A stretch of DNA of 64,000 bases from the NCBI GenBank assembly GCA_965222525.1, contig OZ244955.1, positions 310,001-374,000 on the forward strand. Direction: 5' to 3'. Each line of letters begins with the position of its first letter. Position 1 is the first letter of the stretch. This document shows positions 15,923-24,543 of the stretch, one piece after another. This DNA is from CBDCUF01 sp965222525. GTDB lineage: Bacteria > Pseudomonadota > Alphaproteobacteria > Rickettsiales > UBA8987. The position numbers were made by a program, and so were the translations under genes. The notes beneath the pieces are model-generated. The model had not been told where the DNA came from and searched no databases. It worked only from the letters and a program-made list of their open reading frames with translations.

Positions 15923-17071
15923 ATGCCTATGACACTGGAAGAATTTGCGCAGGAGCGGATTGAGGGATTGCAGCAGAAAAACCGGCTGCGCAAATTGCAG
16001 AATATAGAAAATATCAGCGGTGTTGAGGTTATCAAAAACGGAAAGCGGCTGGTGTCGTTTTGCGGCAATGACTATCTCGGCTTGTCACAACATCCGCAGG
16101 TTATAAAAGCTGCTATGGATGCGGCCAGAAAATACGGAACTGGCGCAGGTGCATCCCGACTGGTGACCGGCAATTTCCCGCTTTATGATGAAATTGAGCA
16201 TTTGCTTGCCGAAATGAAGCAAACCGAGTCCGCATGTGTATTCGGCAGCGGCTACCTGGCTAATATCGGGGCTATTCCAGTTCTGGTCGGTAAGGGAGAT
16301 TTGATAATCGCCGACCGTCTGGTGCATTCCTGTATATATGCGGGGGTAAACCTGTCGGGGGCCGATTTGCGCTTATATAAACATAATGATCTGGCCAATC
16401 TTAAATCTATACTTGAGAAATACAGGATAATATACCAGAACTGCCTGATAATTACTGAAACGGTCTTCAGTATGGACGGTGATGTTGCACCGATGGAGGG
16501 GATTTGTAAGCTGGCAAAAACCCATAATGCCTGGGTGATGAGTGATGATGCGCATGGCTTTGGAGTGGTAAAACAGGAAAACCATGCAGATATTCAAATG
16601 GGTACATTATCCAAGGCGGTCGGGGCTTATGGTGGATATATCTGTGCAAAACAGCAGGTTATGGATTATATCAAAAGCTCTGCACGAAGCCTGATATATT
16701 CAACCGCACTGCCGCCGGCAATTATAGCGTCCGCAATTGCTGCAATAAAAATAATCAGGGATGATAGTGAGTTATGCAAAAAACCTCTGCGGAAAGCTCA
16801 GCTATTTACCAAAACACTCGGCCTGCCTACAGCGCAAAGTGCAATTGTACCTCTTATTGTCGGAAGTGAAAAAAAGGCGCTGGAAATTTCCGCATCACTT
16901 GAGAAGGCAGGTTTTCTGGTAACGGCCATACGCCCGCCCACAGTTCCCAACAATACCAGCCGCCTACGCTTCACTTTTTCAGCATTGCATAAGGATAGTG
17001 ATATTGAAAGGCTTGCGGGATTATGTAAAGATTACATAGATTCTTCCACCAATCTCTCCGAAGTCTCCTGA
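15923..17071 (+). CDS. bioF: 8-amino-7-oxononanoate synthase
   Basis: 382 residues, a PLP-dependent alpha-oxoamine synthase. Condenses pimeloyl-ACP/CoA with alanine in biotin synthesis. FCGNDYLGLSQHP, GTGAGASRLVTG, SDDAHGFGV (Asp/His stacking on the cofactor, 208-211) and GTLSKAVGAYGGY with the Schiff-base Lys231 are all present. No other bio genes lie nearby, so the related families 5-aminolevulinate synthase and KBL were considered; length and the absence of HemA-type signatures favour BioF. The 3' end overlaps the convergent plsC by 40 bp. Confidence 0.87.
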   Translation: MPMTLEEFAQERIEGLQQKNRLRKLQNIENISGVEVIKNGKRLVSFCGNDYLGLSQHPQVIKAAMDAARKYGTGAGASRLVTGNFPLYDEIEHLLAEMKQTESACVFGSGYLANIGAIPVLVGKGDLIIADRLVHSCIYAGVNLSGADLRLYKHNDLANLKSILEKYRIIYQNCLIITETVFSMDGDVAPMEGICKLAKTHNAWVMSDDAHGFGVVKQENHADIQMGTLSKAVGAYGGYICAKQQVMDYIKSSARSLIYSTALPPAIIASAIAAIKIIRDDSELCKKPLRKAQLFTKTLGLPTAQSAIVPLIVGSEKKALEISASLEKAGFLVTAIRPPTVPNNTSRLRFTFSALHKDSDIERLAGLCKDYIDSSTNLSEVS

Positions 17072-17745
17072 ATGTCCCTCTCAAGGCGGGGTATGAATTC
17101 CCTGCGGTTCAGGCCGGGAGGGATTGGCGGCAGGAATTTTACCGTAATCATTCCGGGTTTCTTAAGCAAACTGTTGCGAGGCCAGAACATACCGGAATTA
17201 AGCGCCATAGGCACCACAGGAACACCTGCCTTTTCATATATGGCTGCTATGCCGGGCTGGAGCGGCTTCTTCTCTCCTACCCTGACCCTGGTACCTTCGG
17301 GAAAAATCACAATCTGCCTGCCTTCTGCCAGACGCTCTTTTGCCTGTGCTATAAGCCGTTTAAGCGCACTCACTCCCTTGCCCCTGTCAAGTGCTATCGA
17401 ACGGGCTGACATTATATACCAGCCGAAAAGCGGGATATTGCGCAATTCACGCTTTAATACAAAGCATGGCCGTTTACACAGCAGGTAGAATAATATGGTC
17501 TCCCAGGCCGATTGATGCTTTGAAGCAATTATCAACGGGCTGTCGGTTATGAACCCCCCGCCCTCTACTCTATATCTGATACCGCATATAAACCACAGTA
17601 TCAGCAGCGTTCCGCCCGCCCATATCTTCCCGATATATATGGTAGCCATCGGTGGAAACAGCAATACAGGCAGGCCCAGCACCGATACCAGCAGCGTCCA
17701 TGTGTAGAATATAACCTGGAATAAAATCGAGCGTATATATATCAT
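17032..17745 (-). CDS. plsC: 1-acyl-sn-glycerol-3-phosphate acyltransferase
   Basis: 237 residues, inner-membrane acyltransferase forming phosphatidic acid. N-terminal hydrophobic helices (about 5-55), then the acyltransferase motif KHQSAWET (His-X4-Glu in place of the textbook His-X4-Asp, common in proteobacterial PlsC variants), IALDRGKG, FPEGTRVRVGE and VPVVPMALNSG. Overlaps the 3' end of bioF by 40 bp on the other strand. The acyl donor preference cannot be read. Confidence 0.88.
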   Translation of the reverse strand: MIYIRSILFQVIFYTWTLLVSVLGLPVLLFPPMATIYIGKIWAGGTLLILWFICGIRYRVEGGGFITDSPLIIASKHQSAWETILFYLLCKRPCFVLKRELRNIPLFGWYIMSARSIALDRGKGVSALKRLIAQAKERLAEGRQIVIFPEGTRVRVGEKKPLQPGIAAIYEKAGVPVVPMALNSGMFWPRNSLLKKPGMITVKFLPPIPPGLNRREFIPRLERDIQETSERLVEESM

Positions 17746-17767
17746 TTTAAGATACCCTCTTAGACAT

Positions 17768-17925
17768 TGTCACCCCGGATGGTATGCTTTCTCCAAATCT
17801 ATGATTTGGTTAGAAAGCACCATTCTCGGGGTTATAAGAAGCGGCATGTAACTGTACAATAACCCCGGGAACGCTATTTTCTGACTACATCAAAGATGTA
17901 GAGAAAATATGCGTCCGGGGTGACA
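17768..17925. repeat. TGTCACCCCGG palindromic element, long form
   Basis: 158 bp with ends TGTCACCCCGGA and TCCGGGGTGACA; each half contains its own hairpin (CCAAATCTATGATTTGG; CTACATCAAAGATGTAG). Homologous to 53174-53332 and, as a collapsed version, to 7536-7600. Intergenic between plsC and the YdcF-like gene. Confidence 0.8.
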
Positions 17926-17941
17926 GTATAAGACACAACTT

Positions 17942-18571
17942 TTAATTATCACCAACCACCCCACGCCAGTTAAATGCATTATCCAGCTTTACCGCAAGGA
18001 ATTTATGGTATTCCGACAGGATAAGGTTGCGGGAACCCCTGTTTTTCCACCATTCATCCATTTTTATATGCTCCGGTGTAACCGGATGCGGGATAATCTC
18101 CACATCAGGCATTATATTCTCGAATTCAAGCATACTGCGCGGCATATGGTAATTGGAAGTAATCAGCCTTATGGTTTTATAATTACTTTTCCGAATCCAC
18201 TCAGCAGCCTCGGCGGCATTCTGCTGGGTATTTTCCGCCTTATGCCCAAGCTCGACCTTATCCTGCCACTCATCAATTTCCCCCCGCTCCACACCATGCT
18301 CCAGCAGCATTTCGGATACGGTAGCCCCACCACCAGCACCTGATATAAACAGCCGGTCAGCATATCCCTTGCGTAAAATATCCAGCGCTTCGGGAACCCT
18401 GCCCTTACCGCCGGTGAGTACAATTATCGCATCGGTTTTATTTTCGGAATAATCCTGTAATTTATTTATATATGACTTGAACCATGCCAGTCCTGCCGCC
18501 CATAAAGCCGCCATAACCGCCATAGCCAAGAATATGATTGTTAAGAATTTTCTGAATTTCTGCATTGCCAT
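17942..18571 (-). CDS. YdcF/SanA-like DUF218 membrane protein
   Basis: 209 residues with one N-terminal membrane segment (about 9-28) and a DUF218 domain: AIIVLTGGKGRVPEALDILRKG, ADRLFISGAGGG, NTQQNAAEAAEWIR and LITSNYHMPRSMLEF. Members act in envelope maintenance and vancomycin sensitivity (SanA) or are of unknown role (YdcF); the exact reaction is not known. Divergent from the zinc-ribbon gene at 18679. Confidence 0.85.
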   Translation of the reverse strand: MAMQKFRKFLTIIFLAMAVMAALWAAGLAWFKSYINKLQDYSENKTDAIIVLTGGKGRVPEALDILRKGYADRLFISGAGGGATVSEMLLEHGVERGEIDEWQDKVELGHKAENTQQNAAEAAEWIRKSNYKTIRLITSNYHMPRSMLEFENIMPDVEIIPHPVTPEHIKMDEWWKNRGSRNLILSEYHKFLAVKLDNAFNWRGVVGDN

Positions 18572-18599
18572 TTACAGATGGATTTTGAGCGTATATATA

Positions 18600-18677
18600 T
18601 GAGTGCTTAGTGTTGAGTGTTGTGTGCTGAGTTTTCAGCAAGAGACTCAACACACAGCACTTAGCACTCAGCACTTT
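18600..18677. repeat. Imperfect palindrome of the GTGCTGAGTGTTGAG family
   Basis: GAGTGCTTAGTGTTGAGTG pairs with a complementary CAACACACAGCACTTAGCAC arm. Similar arms occur at 56539-56566 and 62214-62298. Lies in the divergent promoter region of two genes. Confidence 0.6.
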
Positions 18678-18678
18678 T

Positions 18679-19320
18679 ATGATTATTTCCTGTCCAGAAT
18701 GCAAGACACAGTTTATGTTGCCTGCCGATGCGCTTGGTGATGAGGGCAGGAAGGTGAAATGTTCGAGCTGCTCGCATGTATGGCATCAGGAGCCTGTCGA
18801 TGAGAAGGCCGAGCGCAGGGAGACGAAAAAGCGGCTTAAACAGAAGAAAAAGGACAAGGCGGCATCGAAAAACCTGCCTGCATTGAGCAGGATAACCCCT
18901 TCGGGATTCGGGCAGAAGCTGTTATTTATCATATTACTGGCGGCATTCGGAGCGGCATACCTGCTGCACAACAGGGATATTATGCCGCAACTGCCTGAGA
19001 TGTTCGGCATGAGGAATACCGACGGGCTGGTGTTCAATGATTTTAGCGTTGAAAGGCAACGTGACGGCAACCGCCTGACATTTACAATCACCGGCGAGAT
19101 TTTAAATAATTCGGGGGAAAGCCAGCTTCTGCCGGATATTCTGGTGACGGTATTGAGCAAGGGTGACAGGGTAATGGCGCAGGATTCGATAGTGATGAAC
19201 GGCCGCAGTCTTGCTGTGGGTGAGAGCTTTCTGCTTGACCGCGAGATTAACAATATTTCGGGCAACGCCTATCAAATCCGCCTCGATATCGGCGATAAAT
19301 GGGAGTTGTTTTTTAGGTAG
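18679..19320 (+). CDS. Zinc-ribbon, single-pass membrane protein (MJ0042/DUF3426)
   Basis: 213 residues. N-terminal zinc ribbon CPECKTQF ... CSSCSHVW (MJ0042 type), a basic linker rich in Lys (about 45-70), a membrane segment (LLFIILLAAFGAAYLL, about 80-96), then a DUF3426-like beta domain in the periplasm with FTITGEILNNSG. Widespread in alphaproteobacteria; role unknown. ATG follows the palindrome closely. Confidence 0.82.
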   Translation: MIISCPECKTQFMLPADALGDEGRKVKCSSCSHVWHQEPVDEKAERRETKKRLKQKKKDKAASKNLPALSRITPSGFGQKLLFIILLAAFGAAYLLHNRDIMPQLPEMFGMRNTDGLVFNDFSVERQRDGNRLTFTITGEILNNSGESQLLPDILVTVLSKGDRVMAQDSIVMNGRSLAVGESFLLDREINNISGNAYQIRLDIGDKWELFFR

Positions 19321-19403
19321 GGGATGATGGATTATGGATGATAGATGATGGAAGGGGGATAGTGGCACTGCCTCCATTATCCGCAGTGAGCATAAGAATG
19401 CAC

Positions 19404-19432
19404 TTGACGTATCCACAAAATGTAGCTACAAT
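19404..19432 (+). promoter_or_regulatory. Candidate sigma-70 promoter of brnTA
   Basis: TTGACG (19404-19409), a 17-bp spacer and TACAAT (19427-19432). The -10 element touches the first ATG of brnT, so transcription would begin inside the annotated first codons unless the -10 is used differently. Confidence 0.45.
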
Positions 19433-19699
19433 ATGTTTGTATGGGATGAAAACAAGCGACAGGCAAATATAGCCAAGCACGGTTTTGATTTTATTCATGC
19501 AGATCAGGTATTATGTGAACCTCATATAGCACTGAAGTCGAATTATAGCGGGGATGAAGTACGGTTTCTGGCAGTGGGCATGATTGAAAACCGGATTGCT
19601 ACAGTAGTCTATACCATGCGGGGGGAGCAATATCGCATTATCTCGATAAGGAGTGCACGTGATGAAGAAAGACGAGCATTTAAAGAGTTACTCGGCTGA
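19433..19699 (+). CDS. brnT: BrnT-family toxin
   Basis: 88 residues matching BrnT ribonuclease toxins: VWDENKRQANIAKHGFDF at the N-terminus, DEVRFLAVGM, and the C-terminal YRIISIRSARDEERRAF. BrnT has a RelE-like fold and cleaves RNA. The next gene is its antitoxin, overlapping by 38 bp. The first ATG abuts a candidate -10 box, so the first residues are uncertain. Confidence 0.85.
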   Translation: MFVWDENKRQANIAKHGFDFIHADQVLCEPHIALKSNYSGDEVRFLAVGMIENRIATVVYTMRGEQYRIISIRSARDEERRAFKELLG

Positions 19700-19976
19700 T
19701 GAGCTAAGGCAGATGCGGGAGCGTGGCGAAGACCGTACTGACTGGGAGAAGGTGGATGCAGCGGGATCCGTAAATCACGATGATACAGATGCGAACCTGG
19801 ACTGGTCAGGGGCACAAATCGTTATGCCGGAGCGGAAACGGCATATCAATCTGCGTATTGATGCAGATATATTGCGTTTTTTCAAAAACGGGGGTAAAGG
19901 GTATCAGACCCGTATCAATGCCGTCCTGCGTTCCTATATGCAATCACATCAGCACAATGCACAACCACCACAGTAA
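19662..19976 (+). CDS. brnA: BrnA-family antitoxin
   Basis: 104 residues from ATG 19662, preceded by AAGGAG at 19648-19653; a GTG at 19653 overlaps that site and is rejected. YSADELRQMRERGEDRTDWEKV and the C-terminal ribbon-helix-helix region KRHINLRIDADILRFFKNGGKGYQ-TRIN are typical of BrnA, which binds BrnT and represses the operon. The gene overlaps brnT out of frame. Confidence 0.85.
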   Translation: MKKDEHLKSYSADELRQMRERGEDRTDWEKVDAAGSVNHDDTDANLDWSGAQIVMPERKRHINLRIDADILRFFKNGGKGYQTRINAVLRSYMQSHQHNAQPPQ

Positions 19977-20004
19977 TCCCGAAACCGACTGTCCGGCGGG
20001 GAGG

Positions 20005-20619
20005 TTAGCCTCTGCCGCCAATACCTTCTTCCCTGCCGGAAGATGTTTTTTCGTGGACGTTGGATTTGGTCGGAATATCAGCAATATCATCCGCCTTTGA
20101 AGCTCCCTCCAGACCTTTTACCAGAGATTCCAGTTCCTTGTCGGAGACATCAACTTCTTTCTCGCCGTCTCCAAACCTATCCTTGAGTTTTTCAAGAGCC
20201 TTCAAATTATCATCCTGAGCAGCCCTAATCAACTCCTGGGTGCCATAATCCTGTTCAGCGATTATAGATTCAAACTTGTTGTGTTCTCTTATTGTTACCG
20301 TCAAGTCAGGATCTATTTGACGATTTTCAAGCTCTTCCACAACAAACTCCATACCTTCCTTCTCACCCTGTATTTTCCCCTCTGACGTGTAAACAGCAGG
20401 TTCACCAAGCTGTTCCTCAAAAGCAAATTCACGCTCTCTTTGTTCATCCTGAATTTTTTGAATATCTTCTATCAAACTCTTTTCAGTATCGGTCAGCACA
20501 TGCTCGGTTTTATTACTGCTAACTCCATTTTCTTCCAACACGTCCAGAATTTTACCAGCTCCATGTTCATCTATGACATTTTGCAATTCGTGATGAGCAA
20601 TAATGTCATCAAGAGACAT
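20005..20619 (-). CDS. Unknown acidic helical protein
   Basis: 204 residues, strongly charged and predicted mostly helical, with no signal peptide or membrane segment. One stretch (TQELIRAAQDDNLKALEKL) faintly resembles an ankyrin helix pair, but no full repeat is seen. It follows another unknown acidic gene on the same strand with a 23-bp gap, both with purine-rich ribosome binding sites (GAGGAG here), so they are probably co-transcribed. Function unknown; an effector or toxin-immunity role is possible but unsupported. Confidence 0.6.
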   Translation of the reverse strand: MSLDDIIAHHELQNVIDEHGAGKILDVLEENGVSSNKTEHVLTDTEKSLIEDIQKIQDEQREREFAFEEQLGEPAVYTSEGKIQGEKEGMEFVVEELENRQIDPDLTVTIREHNKFESIIAEQDYGTQELIRAAQDDNLKALEKLKDRFGDGEKEVDVSDKELESLVKGLEGASKADDIADIPTKSNVHEKTSSGREEGIGGRG

Positions 20620-20642
20620 CTTGCCATGCCCAAGCTCCTCTT

Positions 20643-21017
20643 TTATCTCACATCAATCTTGTCCAAAGCTTCCTGCTGAAACCCGACCTTTGTTATAGCG
20701 TCAACATCAGAATCGTACCCTCTAGACCAGCTGTTTACTTCTATTCCCTCTTTTTTCAGCGCAGCCAGCACTTCGGCAGAAGTTTCCTCTGTCAAATGAG
20801 CAACCTCTATATCACGTATATGCTCGTTTGAATGTCCATCAGCGTATATTTCAACTCTATCCTGTGATGGCTCTAAAAGTAAGTTTTCTGCAATGACTTT
20901 CTTGCTGTCAAGACTGTCAAGGTCGATATGCTTTATGTTTTGCTCAATAACGTTCTCTGTCATAACGTCCATCTCTGCAAGAGCTTTCTCGTTACTATCT
21001 GTAGTTGAATTATCCAT
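20643..21017 (-). CDS. Unknown small acidic protein
   Basis: 124 residues, no signal peptide or membrane segment, preceded by GGAGAG at normal spacing. Contains a segment HSNEHIRDIEVAHLTEETSAEVLAALKKEG and ends close to the start of the 20005-20619 gene. Not recognised. The pair sits between brnTA and a MITE-like copy, in a region with accessory features. Confidence 0.6.
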   Translation of the reverse strand: MDNSTTDSNEKALAEMDVMTENVIEQNIKHIDLDSLDSKKVIAENLLLEPSQDRVEIYADGHSNEHIRDIEVAHLTEETSAEVLAALKKEGIEVNSWSRGYDSDVDAITKVGFQQEALDKIDVR

Positions 21018-21422
21018 AATTCTCTCCTCAAAACTGGTTAAGATTAGTTAAACTACGGCTATAATGCCATATAACGGGCGGGATAGCAATCAGAGAAATA
21101 TGAATCTTTTGTTACAATATGCCCAGTTTTATGACAGGTTTGTAACATTTCTCCCCCTGACCCGACAAAAATCACAATTCAGGAGTTGTTTTCCTGCTAT
21201 AGATGATGGATTATGGATGATATAGTGTTTTCTAATTTTACTTACGTAAAATTACACTCGCTTGCGCGGTGGAATCCCTGCTGCGCAGGTATTCACAGTG
21301 ATTTCTGAAAGTAGAAATCACTATAGATGATGGAAAACGTGCCCCCTTCTGTCATCCAGAATCTATAATCTATCATCTAATTCCTGCTTTCTTTTATTCC
21401 TGAATTCCTGTATTAAACCGGC
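21018..21422. other. Intergenic region with MITE-like copy and low-complexity repeats
   Basis: No gene supported. Holds the inverted MITE-like copy (21221-21325), flanked on both sides by ATAGATGATGGA-type repeats at about 21199-21220 and 21325-21335, and a TATAATCTATCATC stretch near 21365. Confidence 0.5.
21221..21325 (-). repeat. MITE-like multi-hairpin element, copy B
   Basis: Inverted relative to copy A. Ends TATAGTGTTTTC and GAAATCACTATA; the interior GTGGAATCCCTGC and TAATTTTACTTACGTAAAATTA match copy A almost exactly in reverse. Confidence 0.8.
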
Positions 21423-22160
21423 ATGTGCGATCTGAAAGAAAAAAATGCGTTAATAACAGGGGCTTCGGGAGGGATTGGTGCAGCGGTGGCGCGCAATCTG
21501 CATAAAAGCGGCTGTACGGTTACCATCTCCGGTACTAATGAGGAAAAGCTCGGCAAACTTGCCGATGAGCTGGGTGAGCGGGTGCATGTCATGCCATGCA
21601 ACCTGTCCGACCGCGAGTCGGTGAAAAACCTCGGCAAATCCGCCGGGGAAGCCATGGGTAGCATCGATATACTGGTGGCCAATGCGGGAATTACCAAAGA
21701 CGGGCTGGCGATGCGCATGAGCGACGAGGACTGGGATGATGTGATAAATATCAATCTCACCGCCAGTTTTATCCTTATCCGTACCTGCCTGCGCGGTATG
21801 ATGAAGCGCAAATCGGGCAGGATTATCAATATAAGCTCGGTAGTCGGGGTTTCCGGCAATCCGGGGCAGATGAATTATGTGGCATCCAAGGCCGGTCTGA
21901 TTGGTATGAGCAAGTCGCTTGCGCAGGAAGTGGCGTCACGGGGAATTACGGTTAACTGCGTGGCTCCCGGCTTCATTGAAACCGCCATGACCGACAAGCT
22001 TAATGACGACCAGAAACAGGCCATATTGCAAAATATCCCGATGGGTGCGATGGGCAGTCCGGAGGATATCGCCGGTGCGGTTGCATTCCTCGCCAGCGAT
22101 GCGGCAAGTTACATAACCGGACAGACATTGCATGTCAATGGCGGGATGCTGATGGTTTGA
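21423..22160 (+). CDS. fabG: 3-oxoacyl-ACP reductase FabG
   Basis: 245 residues, short-chain dehydrogenase. NADPH-dependent reduction of 3-oxoacyl-ACP in fatty acid elongation. TGASGGIG binds the cofactor (12-19), NAG ends the NANAG-like loop (VANAGITKDG), the catalytic Ser lies in INISSVVG and Tyr/Lys in YVASK; C-terminal TGQTLHVNGGMLMV is typical of FabG. Related SDRs such as PhaB cannot be fully excluded, but the sequence is FabG-like throughout. No other fab genes adjoin it in the window. Confidence 0.9.
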   Translation: MCDLKEKNALITGASGGIGAAVARNLHKSGCTVTISGTNEEKLGKLADELGERVHVMPCNLSDRESVKNLGKSAGEAMGSIDILVANAGITKDGLAMRMSDEDWDDVININLTASFILIRTCLRGMMKRKSGRIINISSVVGVSGNPGQMNYVASKAGLIGMSKSLAQEVASRGITVNCVAPGFIETAMTDKLNDDQKQAILQNIPMGAMGSPEDIAGAVAFLASDAASYITGQTLHVNGGMLMV

Positions 22161-22177
22161 GTTAGTTGCTAGTGACT

Positions 22178-22463
22178 ATAGCGTTTTAACATAACGTGCC
22201 CACCACTCCCCCCCCTTGTGGGGGAGTACAAGAGCCAAGTTCCGTAGGAACGCAGGCGATTGGTGGGGGGTATGAGGAGTTTAAGAATATAGGAAAGCAG
22301 GAATACAGGAAATTTCTTTTATTCTTAACCTCTTATATTCCTGATTTCTTATCTATATACCCCCCACGATTCGAGCGGCGGCCTACGGCCTTGCTCTCAT
22401 CTGCTCCCCCACAAGGGGGGAGCGGTGCTCACGTATATATTTCAGGTTAAAACATATAGTAGC
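22178..22463. repeat. Large imperfect palindrome filling the fabG-ppiD gap
   Basis: Nested inverted arms: GCGTTTTAACATA near 22180 with TTAAAACATATAG near 22446; CCCTTGTGGGGGAG at about 22213-22226 with CTCCCCCACAAGGGG at about 22404-22418; TAGGAACGCAGGCGATTGG with a diverged partner; and an inner GAGTTTAAGAATATAGG arm with CTTATATTCCTG. The whole intergenic region could fold on itself. Related to the palindromes at 8362-8430 and 41640-41810. Confidence 0.65.
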
Positions 22464-22480
22464 TAGAGAAAGGGAGAACA

Positions 22481-24367
22481 ATGTCAAATACAGCAGGAAA
22501 TATTATATCGAAAATTGTAGTGGCGATTCTGGTCGGATTGCTGATTCTCAGTTTTGCATTCTGGGGTGTGGGCGATATTTTCCGTGGCCGTGTCAGTAAT
22601 GTAGTGGCAACAGTAGGAGGAGAGCCGATTACCCGTGAGGAACATCGCCATGCCATAGCTACCGAGGCCGATAATCTAAGCCGTCAGTTGGGAGGCAATG
22701 TCCCGCAGGAAACCCTGAAAGCGCTGGGAGTCGAGCAGCGGGCGCTATCCCGCCTGGTCAGCCGCAAGCTGGTAGAAATCGAGGCGAACAATCGTGGGAT
22801 AAGGGCCAGCGATGCGCAGATAAAGATGCAAATGCGTGCGGATTCCCGATTTGTCGGCAACAAGGGGGTATTTGACAAGCAGGCCTTTTCCAACTTCCTC
22901 AAACGCTATGGCTATAGCGAGAAGTTTTTTATCAGCGAGGGCAAAAAGGATATAGAAATCAGCACATTATTAAGCGCAGTCGGAGCGGATATACAGGTTC
23001 CCGATATAGTTACAAGAACCCTTTATAATTATGAGAATGAAAAGCGTTCCGCCCGTCTGCTGGTGATTTCACCTGATGCGGTGGATGCTCCTGCCGAACC
23101 AGCACAGGAGGAATTGCAGGCATTTTACGATGAGCGCAAGGAGGAATTTGCCGCTCCGGAGTATCGCGCCATTACCTATCTTACTATAAATGCAGAAAAT
23201 GTCAGGGATGAAATTGATACGAGTGATGAAATATTGCGTGCGCAGTATGATATGCGTTCTGATGAGTTTGCCGTACCCGAAACCCGCAATCTGGAACAGA
23301 TTGTGGTGATGGAACAGGACAAGGCACAGGTGATTTACGACCGTCTGAAAGCGGGGGATGATTTCTATGAAATAGCCAAATCCGAGGCAAAACTCGATAA
23401 GGAAGCGGTGGATTACGGTGAGGTTACGCTGGATGAACTGGCTGGGTCGGGAGCTATATCACAGGCCGATGCGGGGAAGATATTTGCACTGGTGAAAGGT
23501 GGGTTCACTGCCCCGCTGGAGAGCGATTTCGGTTTCCATATTTTCAGGGTAACTGCTGTTAAGCCTGCCCATACAGAGCCGTTCGAGGAAGTCTCCAAAC
23601 AAATAAAGCAGGAAATTATCGAGGAGGAGGCTGCCGACTTGTTATATGAGCTTACCACCGGTCTTGAAGATGAGCTGGCGGGCGGCTCCGGCCTTGAGGA
23701 AGCGGCAAAGAACATAAACGCTACTGTGCGCAACGTCGAACATATTGATATTACAGGCAAAACGCAGTCCGGGGAGTTTGCCGGGAGCCTGCCGGATTTC
23801 GGTGATTTTGTCGGAACTGCTTTCAAACAACTGGAAAATATCGAATCCGAAATTGTATCCTCCGAGGACGGTATGTCATATTTCATCCTGCGGGTAGATG
23901 ATGTTATAGACGCTCGCATTCGCCCTCTGGAAGAGGTTTCCGTAGAAGTTACCGATGTATGGAAGAAGGAGAAGCACCTGGAATCACTCAAGGCTTTTGC
24001 CGAGGAAACTGCCGGAAAAATAGTCGAAGCAGGTGATTTTGACAAGGTTGCAGAAAATAACGGTATTACAATCGAGGATAGTGAGGAATTTTACCGCAGT
24101 TCCAATATGGAGGATATCCCACCGGCGCTGGTACAGGAGGTTTTCGGGCTGGATAAAGGTGCGGCAAGTACGGCACATATGCGTCCTGACGGCAAGTTTG
24201 TAATTGCCGAACTCGCAGAAATAATACCCCCGCAAAGTAAGGAGGATATTGTAAATGCAATGGAAACCCGCCTGAAAAACGAATATGAGGATGATTTAAT
24301 TGTACAATATATCGACTTCCTCCAGCGCCGCTACCCTGTCGAGAACCTGACTACGGACGGCTCGTAG
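22481..24367 (+). CDS. ppiD: Periplasmic folding chaperone / PPIase PpiD (SurA-like)
   Basis: 628 residues. One N-terminal membrane anchor (VVAILVGLLILSFAFWGVG, about 12-30), a SurA_N-like chaperone region (TVGGEPITREEHRHAI, about 46-150) and a parvulin-type domain near residues 265-365 ending in SDFGFHIFRVTAVKPA. Assists folding of proteins leaving the Sec translocon. Preceded by AAGGGAG. Length is normal for PpiD. Upstream is the large palindrome, downstream the tRNA-Arg gene. Confidence 0.9.
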   Translation: MSNTAGNIISKIVVAILVGLLILSFAFWGVGDIFRGRVSNVVATVGGEPITREEHRHAIATEADNLSRQLGGNVPQETLKALGVEQRALSRLVSRKLVEIEANNRGIRASDAQIKMQMRADSRFVGNKGVFDKQAFSNFLKRYGYSEKFFISEGKKDIEISTLLSAVGADIQVPDIVTRTLYNYENEKRSARLLVISPDAVDAPAEPAQEELQAFYDERKEEFAAPEYRAITYLTINAENVRDEIDTSDEILRAQYDMRSDEFAVPETRNLEQIVVMEQDKAQVIYDRLKAGDDFYEIAKSEAKLDKEAVDYGEVTLDELAGSGAISQADAGKIFALVKGGFTAPLESDFGFHIFRVTAVKPAHTEPFEEVSKQIKQEIIEEEAADLLYELTTGLEDELAGGSGLEEAAKNINATVRNVEHIDITGKTQSGEFAGSLPDFGDFVGTAFKQLENIESEIVSSEDGMSYFILRVDDVIDARIRPLEEVSVEVTDVWKKEKHLESLKAFAEETAGKIVEAGDFDKVAENNGITIEDSEEFYRSSNMEDIPPALVQEVFGLDKGAASTAHMRPDGKFVIAELAEIIPPQSKEDIVNAMETRLKNEYEDDLIVQYIDFLQRRYPVENLTTDGS

Positions 24368-24466
24368 GCGGCTTATAATTACCCGATTCTGTAATTTTTA
24401 CTTCAATACCAGAATCTAGTTGCTATAACTCTATCATCCATAATCTATCATCTATTATAATACAAA

Positions 24467-24543
24467 GTGCCCGTAGCTCAGCTGGATAGAGCAACAGCCT
24501 TCTAAGCTGTGGGTCGCAGGTTCGAATCCTGCCGGGCACGCCA
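24467..24543 (+). tRNA. tRNA-Arg (UCU anticodon)
   Basis: 77 nt including encoded CCA. Acceptor GTGCCCG pairs with CGGGCAC; D arm GCTC/GAGC; anticodon stem ACAGC/GCTGT with loop CTTCTAA, anticodon TCT; T arm GCAGG-TTCGAAT-CCTGC. The last seven bases (CACGCCA) are part of a 16-bp direct repeat that recurs at 30444-30459, marking this gene as the integration site of an island. Confidence 0.95.

Noticed and set aside
24467..24543. Real protein ending WRARQDSNLRPTA
   Set aside because: These residues are tRNA-Arg read in reverse, not evolved coding sequence.
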